Part shown: in pieces, positions 1 to 5,758 of the stretch
Layout: each line of letters starts with the position of its first letter
Position numbering within the stretch: position 1 is the stretch's first letter
Source of the DNA: Rhodobiaceae bacterium
GTDB lineage: Bacteria > Pseudomonadota > Alphaproteobacteria > Parvibaculales > Parvibaculaceae
DNA length: 6,848 nucleotides
Reading direction: 5' to 3'
Assembly (NCBI GenBank): GCA_002746275.1
Contig: NVWR01000010.1
Coordinates: forward strand, 14,684-21,531
Notes under the pieces: model-generated
Told to the model about the DNA's origin: nothing
Database searches by the model: none
The model's input: only the letters and a program-made list of their open reading frames with translations
Translations under genes and position numbers: made by a program

Positions 1-2367
1 TCTGCAGCACAGGTGGGAGAGGTGCTCAGTGATGTTTTCAGCATTACGGGAATGCCGACCAACAAAAAGGGCGTCGCGGCGCCTGATATAAAATTTATTG
101 AAAAGCTAGCCAACGATGGCAACGAATTTTGTCGTCTCGTTCTGGAGGCGCGTGATTTGTCTCGCGTCGTCGGGAGTGCTTTGGAGAAAGTTAGAACGAA
201 CAAAGACCTCGCAATCGTGTCGCGGGAGCTTGTGACGCTTGCTCAGGATGTGCCTGTGACGGAAGGAATAGAGACGTTTGGTCTCGCGGACCCGGACCCT
301 GTGACCCTGATCGGTTTTTTCAAGGACATGGAATTCAACAGTCTGACCCGCCGTGTCGCCGAGCGCTTTGATGTCGATGCAGACTCGATTGGAGCCACGG
401 GTGCCTATGACAATGGCGCGCGGCCAGAGCCATCAAAAGCAGCAACCACGAAAAATACGCCCGCCAAAGCAAAGCCCAAGGGGGGGGAGCTCGGAGCGAC
501 GCCACAAAATCTCGGAAAGGATCTTGGCAGCATCGCGTATGAAACCGTGACGACGCTGGAGGCTTTGCAGCCTTGGATCGACGCCGCGTTTGATCAGGGC
601 GAACTGGCCATCGACACTGAAACGGATTCACTCAATGCCATGCAGGCGCGCCTTGTTGGTGTGTGTCTGGCATTGGCCCCAGGCAAGGCATGTTACATTC
701 CTCTGCAACATGGCAGCGGCGATGGTCTTGATTTTGGCGACGAGACGCCGGAACAAATTCCGCTCAAGCAGGCCCTGGCAGCGCTAAAGCCTTTGTTGGA
801 AGCGCCGAGCGTGAACAAGATTGGTCAGAACATTAAATATGATCTGCTGGTTTTGAAAAATCATGGGCTGACCATGTCGCCTGTCGAAGACACAATGCTG
901 CTTTCTTATGCTCTTGATGCAGGGCGTCATGGACATGGCATGGATGAATTGTCTCAGTTGCATCTGGAACACAAACCCATCCCGTTTAAGGAAGTGGTGG
1001 GCACGGGCAAGAAACAAATTACCTTCGATCAGGTGCCCATTGATAAGGCCACCACCTATGCGGCGGAAGATGCCGACGTTACCTGGCGTCTCTACAAAGC
1101 ATTGAAACCGCGCCTCGTTGCGGAGCGGAAAACAACGCTTTATGAAACATTGGAACGTCCGCTCATTCCTGTACTAGTCGACATGGAAGCCAATGGCATC
1201 AAGATAGATCGCGCAGTGCTCTCGCGACTGTCCGGCGAGTTTGCACAAAAAATGGGGGCGTTTGAAGAAGACATTTATAAGCTGGCTGATCAGAATTTCA
1301 ACATTGCTTCCCCCAAACAATTGGGTGAAATTCTATTCGACAAGATGGGGCTCCCTGGTGGCAAGAAAACCAAAACAGGGGCTTGGTCAACGGACGCCAG
1401 CACACTTGATGACCTTGCGGCATCGGGTCACGACCTGCCTAAGAAAATTCTTGAATGGCGCGGTCTCGCCAAACTGAAAAGCACTTATACTGACGCGCTG
1501 CCCGAACATATTGATGCCAACACGGGGAGGGTGCACACGTCCTATTCTATGGCGGGAACCACCACTGGACGTCTCGCGTCAACAGACCCCAACTTGCAAA
1601 ATATTCCTGTGCGGACGGAAGATGGGCGGCGCATTCGCACTGCCTTTGTGGCGGACAAGGGCAACAAACTTCTCAGCGCTGATTACAGCCAGATCGAGCT
1701 GCGCCTGATCGCGCATATTGCAGACGTGCCTCAGTTGAAGCAGGCATTTGCCGATGGCATCGACATTCACGCCATGACAGCGTCTGAAATTTTCAACGTG
1801 CCGGTGAAGGATATGGACCCGTCCGTTCGACGCCGTGCAAAGGCCATCAACTTTGGCATCATCTACGGCATCTCCGCTTTTGGGTTGGCCAATCAGCTGG
1901 GCATCGCGCGGGGCGAAGCGGCTGAATATATCGACCTCTATTTTGATCGTTTTCCGGGCATCAGAACCTATATGGACGAGACCAAGGCCCTCGCTCACGA
2001 ACAGGGCTATGTGGAAACCATTTTCGGGCGGCGGATCCATCTACCCGAGATCAATTCCAAAAACGGCGCGCACCGTTCTTTCCTTGAGCGCGCGGCCATC
2101 AACGCCCCCATTCAGGGTTCAGCGGCAGATATTATCAGGCGTGCCATGATCCGTATGCCGGACAGCTTGACGAAAGCAAACCTGCGTGCCCGCATGCTGT
2201 TGCAGGTTCATGATGAATTGATTTTTGAGGTGCCAGAGGAAGAGGTGGAAAAGACCACCAAGCTGGTGTCGAAAGTCATGGAAGGGGCAGCCGTACCCGC
2301 CGTGGATATAAGTGTAGCGCTGGAAGTGGATGCACGCGCAGCCGACAATTGGGAAGAAGCGCACTGA
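1..2367 (+). CDS. polA: DNA polymerase I, 5'-truncated by window edge
   Basis: DNA polymerase I fills gaps and replaces RNA primers in replication and repair. The frame is open from base 1, so the gene starts upstream; residues below count from base 1 (788 visible). Residues ~65-120 match the end of the 5' nuclease domain (KVRTNKDLAIVSRELVTL, then MEFNSLTRRVAE). An Ala/Lys/Pro-rich linker follows (~125-170). The 3'-5' proofreading exonuclease keeps all catalytic residues: D205 and E207 in DTET, D281 in GQNIKYD, Y353 and D357 in YAAEDADVT. The polymerase domain keeps motif A (D561 in ADYSQIELR), motif B (R610, K614, F618, Y622 in the RRRAKAINFG..YG stretch) and motif C (D738, E739 in QVHDE). 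F618 matches E. coli F762. Roughly 200 N-terminal residues, including the 5' nuclease metal site, are presumed upstream. The first ~55 visible residues fit the family poorly (see findings). The stop is 15 bp before the map start, which suggests one transcript. Confidence 0.97.
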   Translation, partial: SAAQVGEVLSDVFSITGMPTNKKGVAAPDIKFIEKLANDGNEFCRLVLEARDLSRVVGSALEKVRTNKDLAIVSRELVTLAQDVPVTEGIETFGLADPDPVTLIGFFKDMEFNSLTRRVAERFDVDADSIGATGAYDNGARPEPSKAATTKNTPAKAKPKGGELGATPQNLGKDLGSIAYETVTTLEALQPWIDAAFDQGELAIDTETDSLNAMQARLVGVCLALAPGKACYIPLQHGSGDGLDFGDETPEQIPLKQALAALKPLLEAPSVNKIGQNIKYDLLVLKNHGLTMSPVEDTMLLSYALDAGRHGHGMDELSQLHLEHKPIPFKEVVGTGKKQITFDQVPIDKATTYAAEDADVTWRLYKALKPRLVAERKTTLYETLERPLIPVLVDMEANGIKIDRAVLSRLSGEFAQKMGAFEEDIYKLADQNFNIASPKQLGEILFDKMGLPGGKKTKTGAWSTDASTLDDLAASGHDLPKKILEWRGLAKLKSTYTDALPEHIDANTGRVHTSYSMAGTTTGRLASTDPNLQNIPVRTEDGRRIRTAFVADKGNKLLSADYSQIELRLIAHIADVPQLKQAFADGIDIHAMTASEIFNVPVKDMDPSVRRRAKAINFGIIYGISAFGLANQLGIARGEAAEYIDLYFDRFPGIRTYMDETKALAHEQGYVETIFGRRIHLPEINSKNGAHRSFLERAAINAPIQGSAADIIRRAMIRMPDSLTKANLRARMLLQVHDELIFEVPEEEVEKTTKLVSKVMEGAAVPAVDISVALEVDARAADNWEEAH

Positions 2368-2372
2368 CAAAC

Positions 2373-2376
2373 GAGG
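2373..2376 (+). promoter_or_regulatory. ribosome binding site deciding the map start
   Basis: GAGG lies immediately before an ATG at 2377 and 6 nt before a second in-frame ATG at 2383. The normal 5-9 nt spacing supports 2383 as the start. Confidence 0.6.
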
Positions 2377-2382
2377 ATGAAC

Positions 2383-3123
2383 ATGACGGTTGATTCTGAA
2401 GAAGACCTTGAAGGTTTGAAAAAGTGCGGACGCGTGGTGTCATCCACACTGGCGGCCATGGGCGCCTATATGGAACCCGGCATGACGACTGCGGAGCTGG
2501 ACGCTTATGGGCGGACGCTGCTTGATCGCGAAGGGGCGAGATCCGCGCCGCAGCTCACATACGATTTTCCGGGCACCACCTGTATCAGTGTGAATGAGGT
2601 CTGCGCTCACGGTATCCCCGGTGCGCGGGTCATCGAAGCCGGTGATCTCGTCAACATTGATGTCTCAGCAGAGCTCGACGGATTTGTAACCGACACGGGC
2701 GGTAGCTTCATTGTGCCACCGGTGAAACCTGCCCACGCGGCACTTTGCAAGGCAACCCGGATTGCCCGGGACAAGGCTATCCGCGCGGTGAAAGCGGGAT
2801 CAAAACTCAACGTCATTGGCAGAACCATTGAACAGGTCGCAGCCAAAGCGGGTTACACGATCATTGAGAACCTTGCGAGCCACGGCGTTGGTCGTTCCCT
2901 GCATGAAGAGCCAGGCTCTATCCCCGGATACTACGATCCGACCGACAAACGCCGCCTGTGGGACGGTGCTGTCATTACTATAGAGCCGTTCCTCTCAACC
3001 GGTGCCACATGGGCGGAGGAGCTTGAGGATGGCTGGTCGCTGACCACGCCGCCCGGTATTTTCGCCGCTCAATATGAACACACGCTGGTTGTCACCAAGC
3101 GCGGTGCGATCATCATCACGTAA
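2383..3123 (+). CDS. map: type I methionine aminopeptidase (divergent)
   Basis: Cytosolic metallo-exopeptidase of the pita-bread fold that removes the initiator Met from new proteins. From the chosen start it has 246 residues, near the usual length for a bacterial type I enzyme without N-terminal extension. All five metal ligands are visible: D93 (NIDV), D104 (TDTG), H167 (SHGVG), E201 (TIEP) and E232 (QYEH). H76 (AHGIP) and H174 (LHEEP) match the active-site histidines H79 and H178 of E. coli Map, and W218 matches W221. The ATG at 2377 lies directly against GAGG (2373-2376), leaving no room for a ribosome, whereas the ATG at 2383 sits 6 nt from it, so 2383 is preferred. Pocket positions differ from E. 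coli Map (Y62 to T59, H63 to Y60, C59 to P56 by alignment), so it could be a second, paralogous Map rather than the only copy. It probably shares polA's transcript. Confidence 0.93.
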   Translation: MTVDSEEDLEGLKKCGRVVSSTLAAMGAYMEPGMTTAELDAYGRTLLDREGARSAPQLTYDFPGTTCISVNEVCAHGIPGARVIEAGDLVNIDVSAELDGFVTDTGGSFIVPPVKPAHAALCKATRIARDKAIRAVKAGSKLNVIGRTIEQVAAKAGYTIIENLASHGVGRSLHEEPGSIPGYYDPTDKRRLWDGAVITIEPFLSTGATWAEELEDGWSLTTPPGIFAAQYEHTLVVTKRGAIIIT

Positions 3124-3130
3124 CGATCAT

Positions 3131-3165
3131 GCGTGCCGGAGCGGACAATCTCCTCTCCGGCACGC
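3131..3165. terminator. hairpin between convergent map and GST genes
   Basis: A perfect 11-bp inverted repeat (GCGTGCCGGAG at 3131-3141, complement at 3155-3165) is extended inward by one mismatch and three more pairs (GGA 3143-3145 with TCC 3151-3153), leaving a 5-nt loop. It begins 8 bp after the map stop and ends 6 bp before the GST stop on the other strand, so it can serve both transcripts. Neither side has a strong T-tract, so intrinsic termination may be weak, or the hairpin may mainly protect RNA 3' ends. Confidence 0.65.
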
Positions 3166-3171
3166 ACTTGA

Positions 3172-3903
3172 TTATGCCGCTTGACGAATGTCCCTTGGGG
3201 CAGCGTTGTTGAACAGAAGCTGCATTCTGTGCACATAGGCCACCAGTCGTGGGTCAGCATTGACCGCGTCTTTGAGCGGGCTGGGAATGTCCGGCCCTGC
3301 GATATTGATCAGCATGCCAAAGGCGGTTGCGTCGGCGACGCTGGGCTCCGAGCCGAACAGAAATGCGTTGTTACCCAGAATTTCAGACAACGCGTGAATG
3401 TCGGCCGTCCCAAACCCATAAATTTCTTCACGCGTGTGTCGACCCAGGCCGTGATGGTGAAGTGCTGCCTCAACAGATTTGTGCGCTTTGCGGGCGATAA
3501 ATCCGCGAATGGGCCACGGAATGTCAGCGAAAAAAATCTCATTCTCGATATGAGCATTGGCGGGCTCCATCCAGCGGCTATAGACGATGGCCCAGTAGAG
3601 CCGCTCTTCGAGCATGCGTTGCAGCGCGTGGGATTGCGCCATCTGGATCGGGGTCAAATGCCGGTCGAGATCAATGCCGCGGGTCTCTTTCAAATAGGCA
3701 AGGATCAGTGCTGTGTCGCCCAGAGTGACATTACCTTCTGTGATAAAGGGCACTTTGCCCTTTGGTCCGATGGCAGGATTGCCAACCTCCACCCGTTCAT
3801 GGCCAACGCCCGCCAGCCGCAGGACGGTCATGAGTTTCACAACAAAACCAGACGGGTCGGGTGTCCCGGGAAGACAGTCAATAAAAGTGTGAAGGCGGAT
3901 CAT
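3172..3903 (-). CDS. glutathione S-transferase family protein, metaxin/Fax-like
   Basis: 243 residues with a thioredoxin-like N-terminal domain (about 1-80) and an all-helical C-terminal domain (about 85-230), the GST layout. Visible family marks are the N-terminal TPDPSGFVVK stretch (14-23), the PKGKVPF segment with the cis-Pro at P52, GDTALI (62-67) in place of the usual (D/E)S..I glutathione site, AYLKETRGIDLD, the RMLEE.LYW block (96-104), and GSEPSVADATAFGML near the C-terminus. These fit the Fax/metaxin-like GST group (GST_N_4/GST_C_6 type), whose bacterial members have mostly unknown substrates. No signal peptide or membrane segment is seen, so it is likely cytosolic. AGGAG at 3914-3910 lies 6 nt before the ATG. 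It is divergent from the WYL regulator at 4000 and probably controlled by it (inference). S-transferase activity is not proven: the usual Ser of the GSH motif is T64. Confidence 0.85.
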   Translation of the reverse strand: MIRLHTFIDCLPGTPDPSGFVVKLMTVLRLAGVGHERVEVGNPAIGPKGKVPFITEGNVTLGDTALILAYLKETRGIDLDRHLTPIQMAQSHALQRMLEERLYWAIVYSRWMEPANAHIENEIFFADIPWPIRGFIARKAHKSVEAALHHHGLGRHTREEIYGFGTADIHALSEILGNNAFLFGSEPSVADATAFGMLINIAGPDIPSPLKDAVNADPRLVAYVHRMQLLFNNAAPRDIRQAA

Positions 3904-3947
3904 GGTGTGCTCCTGCTGGCCGTTGTCTTTTCATGGGGAGCACCCTA

Positions 3948-3976
3948 CTGTCACGATACTGACAGCATGGTGTCAG
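3948..3976. promoter_or_regulatory. candidate operator: two overlapping palindromes between GST and WYL regulator
   Basis: Three half-sites are evenly placed 11-12 bp apart. CTGTCA (3948-3953) pairs with TGACAG (3960-3965) across 6 bp, and CTGACA (3959-3964) pairs with TGTCAG (3971-3976) across 6 bp. Both palindromes are perfect and share the middle half-site. They lie in the 96-bp spacer of the divergent pair, 24 bp before the regulator's ATG. This is the expected place for a site bound by the WYL/YafY-type regulator to control itself and the GST. The binding is inferred. Confidence 0.55.
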
Positions 3977-3987
3977 GAGTAGTTGGG

Positions 3988-3993
3988 CATAAT
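3988..3993 (+). promoter_or_regulatory. possible -10 box of a leaderless transcript of the WYL regulator
   Basis: CATAAT (5 of 6 to TATAAT) ends 6 nt before the ATG at 4000. Transcription would then start at or next to the start codon. No Shine-Dalgarno sequence is seen at usual spacing (the nearest, AGGAG at 3975-3979, is 20 nt away), which agrees with leaderless translation. No good -35 box is visible, so this is tentative. Confidence 0.3.
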
Positions 3994-3999
3994 TGACCT

Positions 4000-4701
4000 A
4001 TGAGACGCGCCGACCGCCTGTTCGACATTATTGAGTATCTGCGTCGCCACCGTCGGGTGGTGACGGGGGCGGAGCTTGCCGAAAAAATGGAAGTCTCCGT
4101 TCGCACGATCTACCGCGATATTGCTGATTTGCAGGCCAGCCGCGTGCCCATCGATGGAGAAGCGGGGCTTGGATATCTCCTGCGCGAGGGCTATGACCTG
4201 CCGCCTCTTATGTTCAATGAAGAGGAGGCCGAAGCGTTGGCGCTGGGCGCGCGGATCGTGTCGGCCTGGGGGGATGAAGAGTTGGCGGAGGCGGCAAAGG
4301 CCGTGCTGGCAAAACTCCGAGCCGTTCTGCCGCGTGATTTGAAAGCGCAGTTCGATGCGCTGGGCGTCATGGCCCCGCCGGCACATTATCAAGAAGAGGT
4401 TGTGATCGATCTGGCGCGTGTGCGCCGGGCGGTGAGGAACAAGCGCAAGATCCGCTTTTCCTATGCCGACAAGGGGGGGAAACCATCCAAGCGTACGATC
4501 TGGCCGCTCACGCTTTCCTTCTACGGCGCCGTTTGGACGGTGCCGGGCTGGTGCGAGCTGCGTCAGGACTTCCGCGTCTTCAGGGCGGATCGGATGGCGG
4601 ACCTGGAAGTTCTGGAAGAACCTGTGCCTCGCGATCCAGACAAGAACCTCACTACTTACCTGAAGCGCGAAGGGGTGAGCGACATTGGGTCGCTCACCTG
4701 A
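4000..4701 (+). CDS. YafY-family HTH/WYL-domain transcriptional regulator
   Basis: 233 residues. The N-terminal winged helix-turn-helix (about 4-60, HTH_11 type) has the probable recognition helix at VSVRTIYRDIADLQ (32-45), followed by the wing GEAGLGYLLREGYDLP (53-68). A central helical region (75-125) leads to a C-terminal WYL ligand-sensing domain (about 133-210) with WPL (168-170), VWTVPGWCELR (178-188) and RVFRADRM (192-199). The name-giving Trp-Tyr-Leu is W179-T-V here, a common kind of variant. Such proteins are DNA-binding repressors or activators, often acting on themselves and a divergent neighbour; the neighbour here is the GST, and the shared spacer holds a double palindrome. The ligand is unknown. 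The start at 4000 is chosen because the conserved MRRADRLF N-terminus of this family begins there, although no ribosome binding site precedes it. A G7 run (4473-4479) lies in the WYL domain, but the frame is intact. Confidence 0.93.
   Translation: MRRADRLFDIIEYLRRHRRVVTGAELAEKMEVSVRTIYRDIADLQASRVPIDGEAGLGYLLREGYDLPPLMFNEEEAEALALGARIVSAWGDEELAEAAKAVLAKLRAVLPRDLKAQFDALGVMAPPAHYQEEVVIDLARVRRAVRNKRKIRFSYADKGGKPSKRTIWPLTLSFYGAVWTVPGWCELRQDFRVFRADRMADLEVLEEPVPRDPDKNLTTYLKREGVSDIGSLT
4674..4698. terminator. hairpin overlapping the 3' end of the WYL regulator gene
   Basis: A perfect 10-bp stem (GGTGAGCGAC at 4674-4683 with its complement at 4689-4698) encloses a 5-nt loop. The stem encodes the last residues of the WYL regulator and ends just before its TGA. 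The convergent tetR gene ends at 4717, so the hairpin can also act on that transcript. No T-tract follows closely (the nearest is at 4720-4723), so it may be a weak terminator or an RNA-stabilising structure. Confidence 0.5.
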
Positions 4702-4716
4702 TCGAAACGTATACGC

Positions 4717-5313
4717 CTATTTTCCGAGGTCACGGGCACCGGCACTTAAGAGGGTGATGGCGGCCCAGGCGACGGCATCAATTGTTTCTTCTGCAGAGAG
4801 ATCCTGCTCGTATCGTAATTGATCCCAATTGTGAAAAGAAAAAAGCGCTTCCACTGCTTGGCGCGCAATGGGATTTGCTGCCGCACACTCCGGCAAAACG
4901 GTCCAGACCCGCAACCGATGTGCCTGGGCGGTTGAAGTCCTAACGATGTTGGTCTCACCGACGGTTCTTGCCTGTGTGGCGTAAAACAAAAGATAGTTCC
5001 GTATGTTGCTAAACAACTCATCTTGATGGTGTGCGAAAGTACGTGCTCGTTCTTCAAGATTGCCTTCAACGGCTGGTTGGTCCAGAGGGGCATCAAACCG
5101 GGCCGACAAATAGTTGCGCCCCGCCGCAATCAACCCTTCCATGTCATCGAAATGCCGAAAGAGCGTGCGCACAGCAACGTCAGCTTCCGCAGCGATCTCC
5201 TCCGCTCGCGGCCTTAATGTTCCCTCCCCGACAAGTTTAAATAGCGCCCCAATAATTTTCTCTCGGGTACGTATGCGCCGGCTTGAGCGCCCGTCGGCTT
5301 TTGTCGGTGGCAT
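4717..5313 (-). CDS. TetR-family transcriptional regulator
   Basis: 198 residues from the chosen start. The N-terminal DNA-binding domain (about 15-62) has the TetR pattern: REKIIGALFKLVGEG, then the HTH RPRAEEIAAEADVAVRTLFR (34-53), then HFDDMEGL. Residues ~70-198 form the helical ligand/dimer domain, too divergent to name a ligand. The frame stays open upstream to an ATG at 5466, but the extra 51 residues lie in AT-rich DNA and resemble no TetR protein. The ATG at 5313 is preceded by AGGG at 5324-5321 with 7-nt spacing and gives the usual short basic N-terminus before the HTH. The gene is divergent from the DUF1302 gene, and the spacer holds two matched candidate operators, so it probably represses itself and DUF1302 until a hydrophobic or other inducer binds (inference). 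Confidence 0.92.
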   Translation of the reverse strand: MPPTKADGRSSRRIRTREKIIGALFKLVGEGTLRPRAEEIAAEADVAVRTLFRHFDDMEGLIAAGRNYLSARFDAPLDQPAVEGNLEERARTFAHHQDELFSNIRNYLLFYATQARTVGETNIVRTSTAQAHRLRVWTVLPECAAANPIARQAVEALFSFHNWDQLRYEQDLSAEETIDAVAWAAITLLSAGARDLGK

Positions 5314-5317
5314 TCGT

Positions 5318-5324
5318 CTTCCCT
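5318..5324 (-). promoter_or_regulatory. ribosome binding site deciding the tetR start
   Basis: On the minus strand AGGGAAG lies just upstream of the ATG at 5313, with 7 nt between AGGG and the ATG. This supports the short 198-residue protein over the 249-residue open frame. Confidence 0.55.
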
Positions 5325-5442
5325 GACCTTTTGCCGCTGTCGATGACAAAAGCGACCTTTTCAAACCCAGAGAATACCGAATAAGCCCGGTTGCAGCGAG
5401 TATTTGTAAAACTAGAAATGTATATTTTGGGGAATTCCAAGT

Positions 5443-5471
5443 AATAAATGTCACGTCACAAGACATGACAA
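5443..5471 (-). promoter_or_regulatory. candidate tetR promoter
   Basis: On the minus strand TTGTCA (5471-5466; 5 of 6 to the -35 consensus) is followed after 17 bp by TTTATT (5448-5443; 4 of 6 to the -10 consensus). The 17-bp spacer coincides with the dyad at 5449-5465, a typical arrangement for repressor occlusion. The promoter is predicted by eye only. Confidence 0.3.
5446..5465. repeat. candidate TetR operator, copy 1
   Basis: AAATGTCA-N6-AAGACA, containing the dyad TGTC-N9-GACA (5449-5452 / 5462-5465). A second dyad, TGTCA/TGACA (5449-5453 / 5466-5470), shares its left arm. It overlaps the spacer of the predicted tetR promoter. Copy 2 at 5599-5618 has the same 14 defined bases and spacing. 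Confidence 0.45.
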
Positions 5472-5503
5472 AATGAAAAGTAGGAAAATATTTTGTCTAC
5501 ATT

Positions 5504-5519
5504 CAGAATACGTATTTTG
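5504..5519. repeat. central palindrome in the tetR/DUF1302 spacer
   Basis: AATACGTATT (5507-5516) is a perfect 10-bp palindrome, extended by CA/TG beyond one mismatched pair to 16 bp. It lies between the two AAATGTCA-N6-AAGACA sites. It could be another protein-binding site, but short palindromes arise by chance in AT-rich DNA. Confidence 0.3.
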
Positions 5520-5579
5520 TGAAAAAAATCATTGAAAATACAGGGAAAATTGCATTTCTATAGACCGAAAAGTGAGGTA

Positions 5580-5600
5580 AAATTACAATAGAAATTACAA
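5580..5600 (+). repeat. tandem 9-bp direct repeat AAATTACAA
   Basis: AAATTACAA occurs at 5580-5588 and again at 5592-5600, a 12-bp period close to one helical turn. It runs directly into operator copy 2 and ends 25 bp before the predicted DUF1302 -35 box, where an activator could bind. It may also be chance in AT-rich sequence. Confidence 0.35.
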
Positions 5601-5618
5601 ATGTCATAAAATAAGACA
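5599..5618. repeat. candidate TetR operator, copy 2
   Basis: AAATGTCA-N6-AAGACA with dyad TGTC-N9-GACA (5602-5605 / 5615-5618). It matches copy 1 at all 14 defined bases and ends 7 bp before the predicted -35 box of the DUF1302 gene. Confidence 0.45.
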
Positions 5619-5625
5619 AAAACTA

Positions 5626-5655
5626 TTGACGTACTAAGTGACTAATTGATCTAGT
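5626..5655 (+). promoter_or_regulatory. candidate promoter of the DUF1302 gene
   Basis: TTGACG (5626-5631; 5 of 6 to consensus) is followed after 18 bp by TCTAGT (5650-5655; 4 of 6). Transcription would start near 5662, giving a leader of about 97 nt before the ATG at 5759. It is the best sigma-70-like pair seen in this spacer, by eye. Confidence 0.4.
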
Positions 5656-5741
5656 GGTCCTCATTAGAAGGACTGCGTGACCCATCTCTTGCGTTGGCAA
5701 AATGCCGAATTGATGTCTGGACACGCAGATTTGTGCTTTAC

Positions 5742-5749
5742 GAGGGGGG
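5742..5749 (+). promoter_or_regulatory. ribosome binding site of the DUF1302 gene
   Basis: GAGGGGGG ends 9 nt before the ATG at 5759 and supports that start codon, which in turn yields a complete signal peptide. Confidence 0.6.
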
Positions 5750-5758
5750 ATTCCTTAA

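Larger units (their letters stand above)
5314..5758. other. 445-bp AT-rich intergenic region between tetR and the DUF1302 gene
   Basis: From about 5400 to 5650 the DNA is clearly richer in A/T than the flanking genes, with many A-runs, and no convincing gene is present on either strand. It holds two candidate divergent promoters, a repeated 20-bp dyad, a short tandem repeat and a central palindrome, listed separately. The last ~100 bp (5660-5758) are probably the 5' untranslated leader of the DUF1302 message. Confidence 0.7.

Noticed and set aside
1579..2040. 153-codon open frame on the minus strand inside polA
   Set aside because: It lies opposite the most conserved polymerase motifs; the translation looks like a shadow with no domain pattern.
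13..2367. GTG at 13 as the true start of a short, Klenow-like polymerase I
   Set aside because: The frame is open to the window edge, no ribosome binding site is visible, and residues ~65-120 match the end of a 5' nuclease domain, so the gene almost certainly begins upstream.
2377..2382. ATG at 2377 as the map start
   Set aside because: The GAGG ribosome binding site abuts it with no spacer; the ATG at 2383 has 6-nt spacing.
3181..3996. 271-codon open frame on the + strand opposite the GST gene
   Set aside because: It lies antisense to a clear GST-family gene, its translation resembles no known protein pattern, and long antisense frames are common opposite GC-rich coding DNA.
5314..5466. 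51-residue N-terminal extension of the TetR protein from ATG 5466
   Set aside because: The stretch is AT-rich, unlike TetR N-termini, contains the predicted promoter and operator, and a better start with a ribosome binding site exists at 5313.
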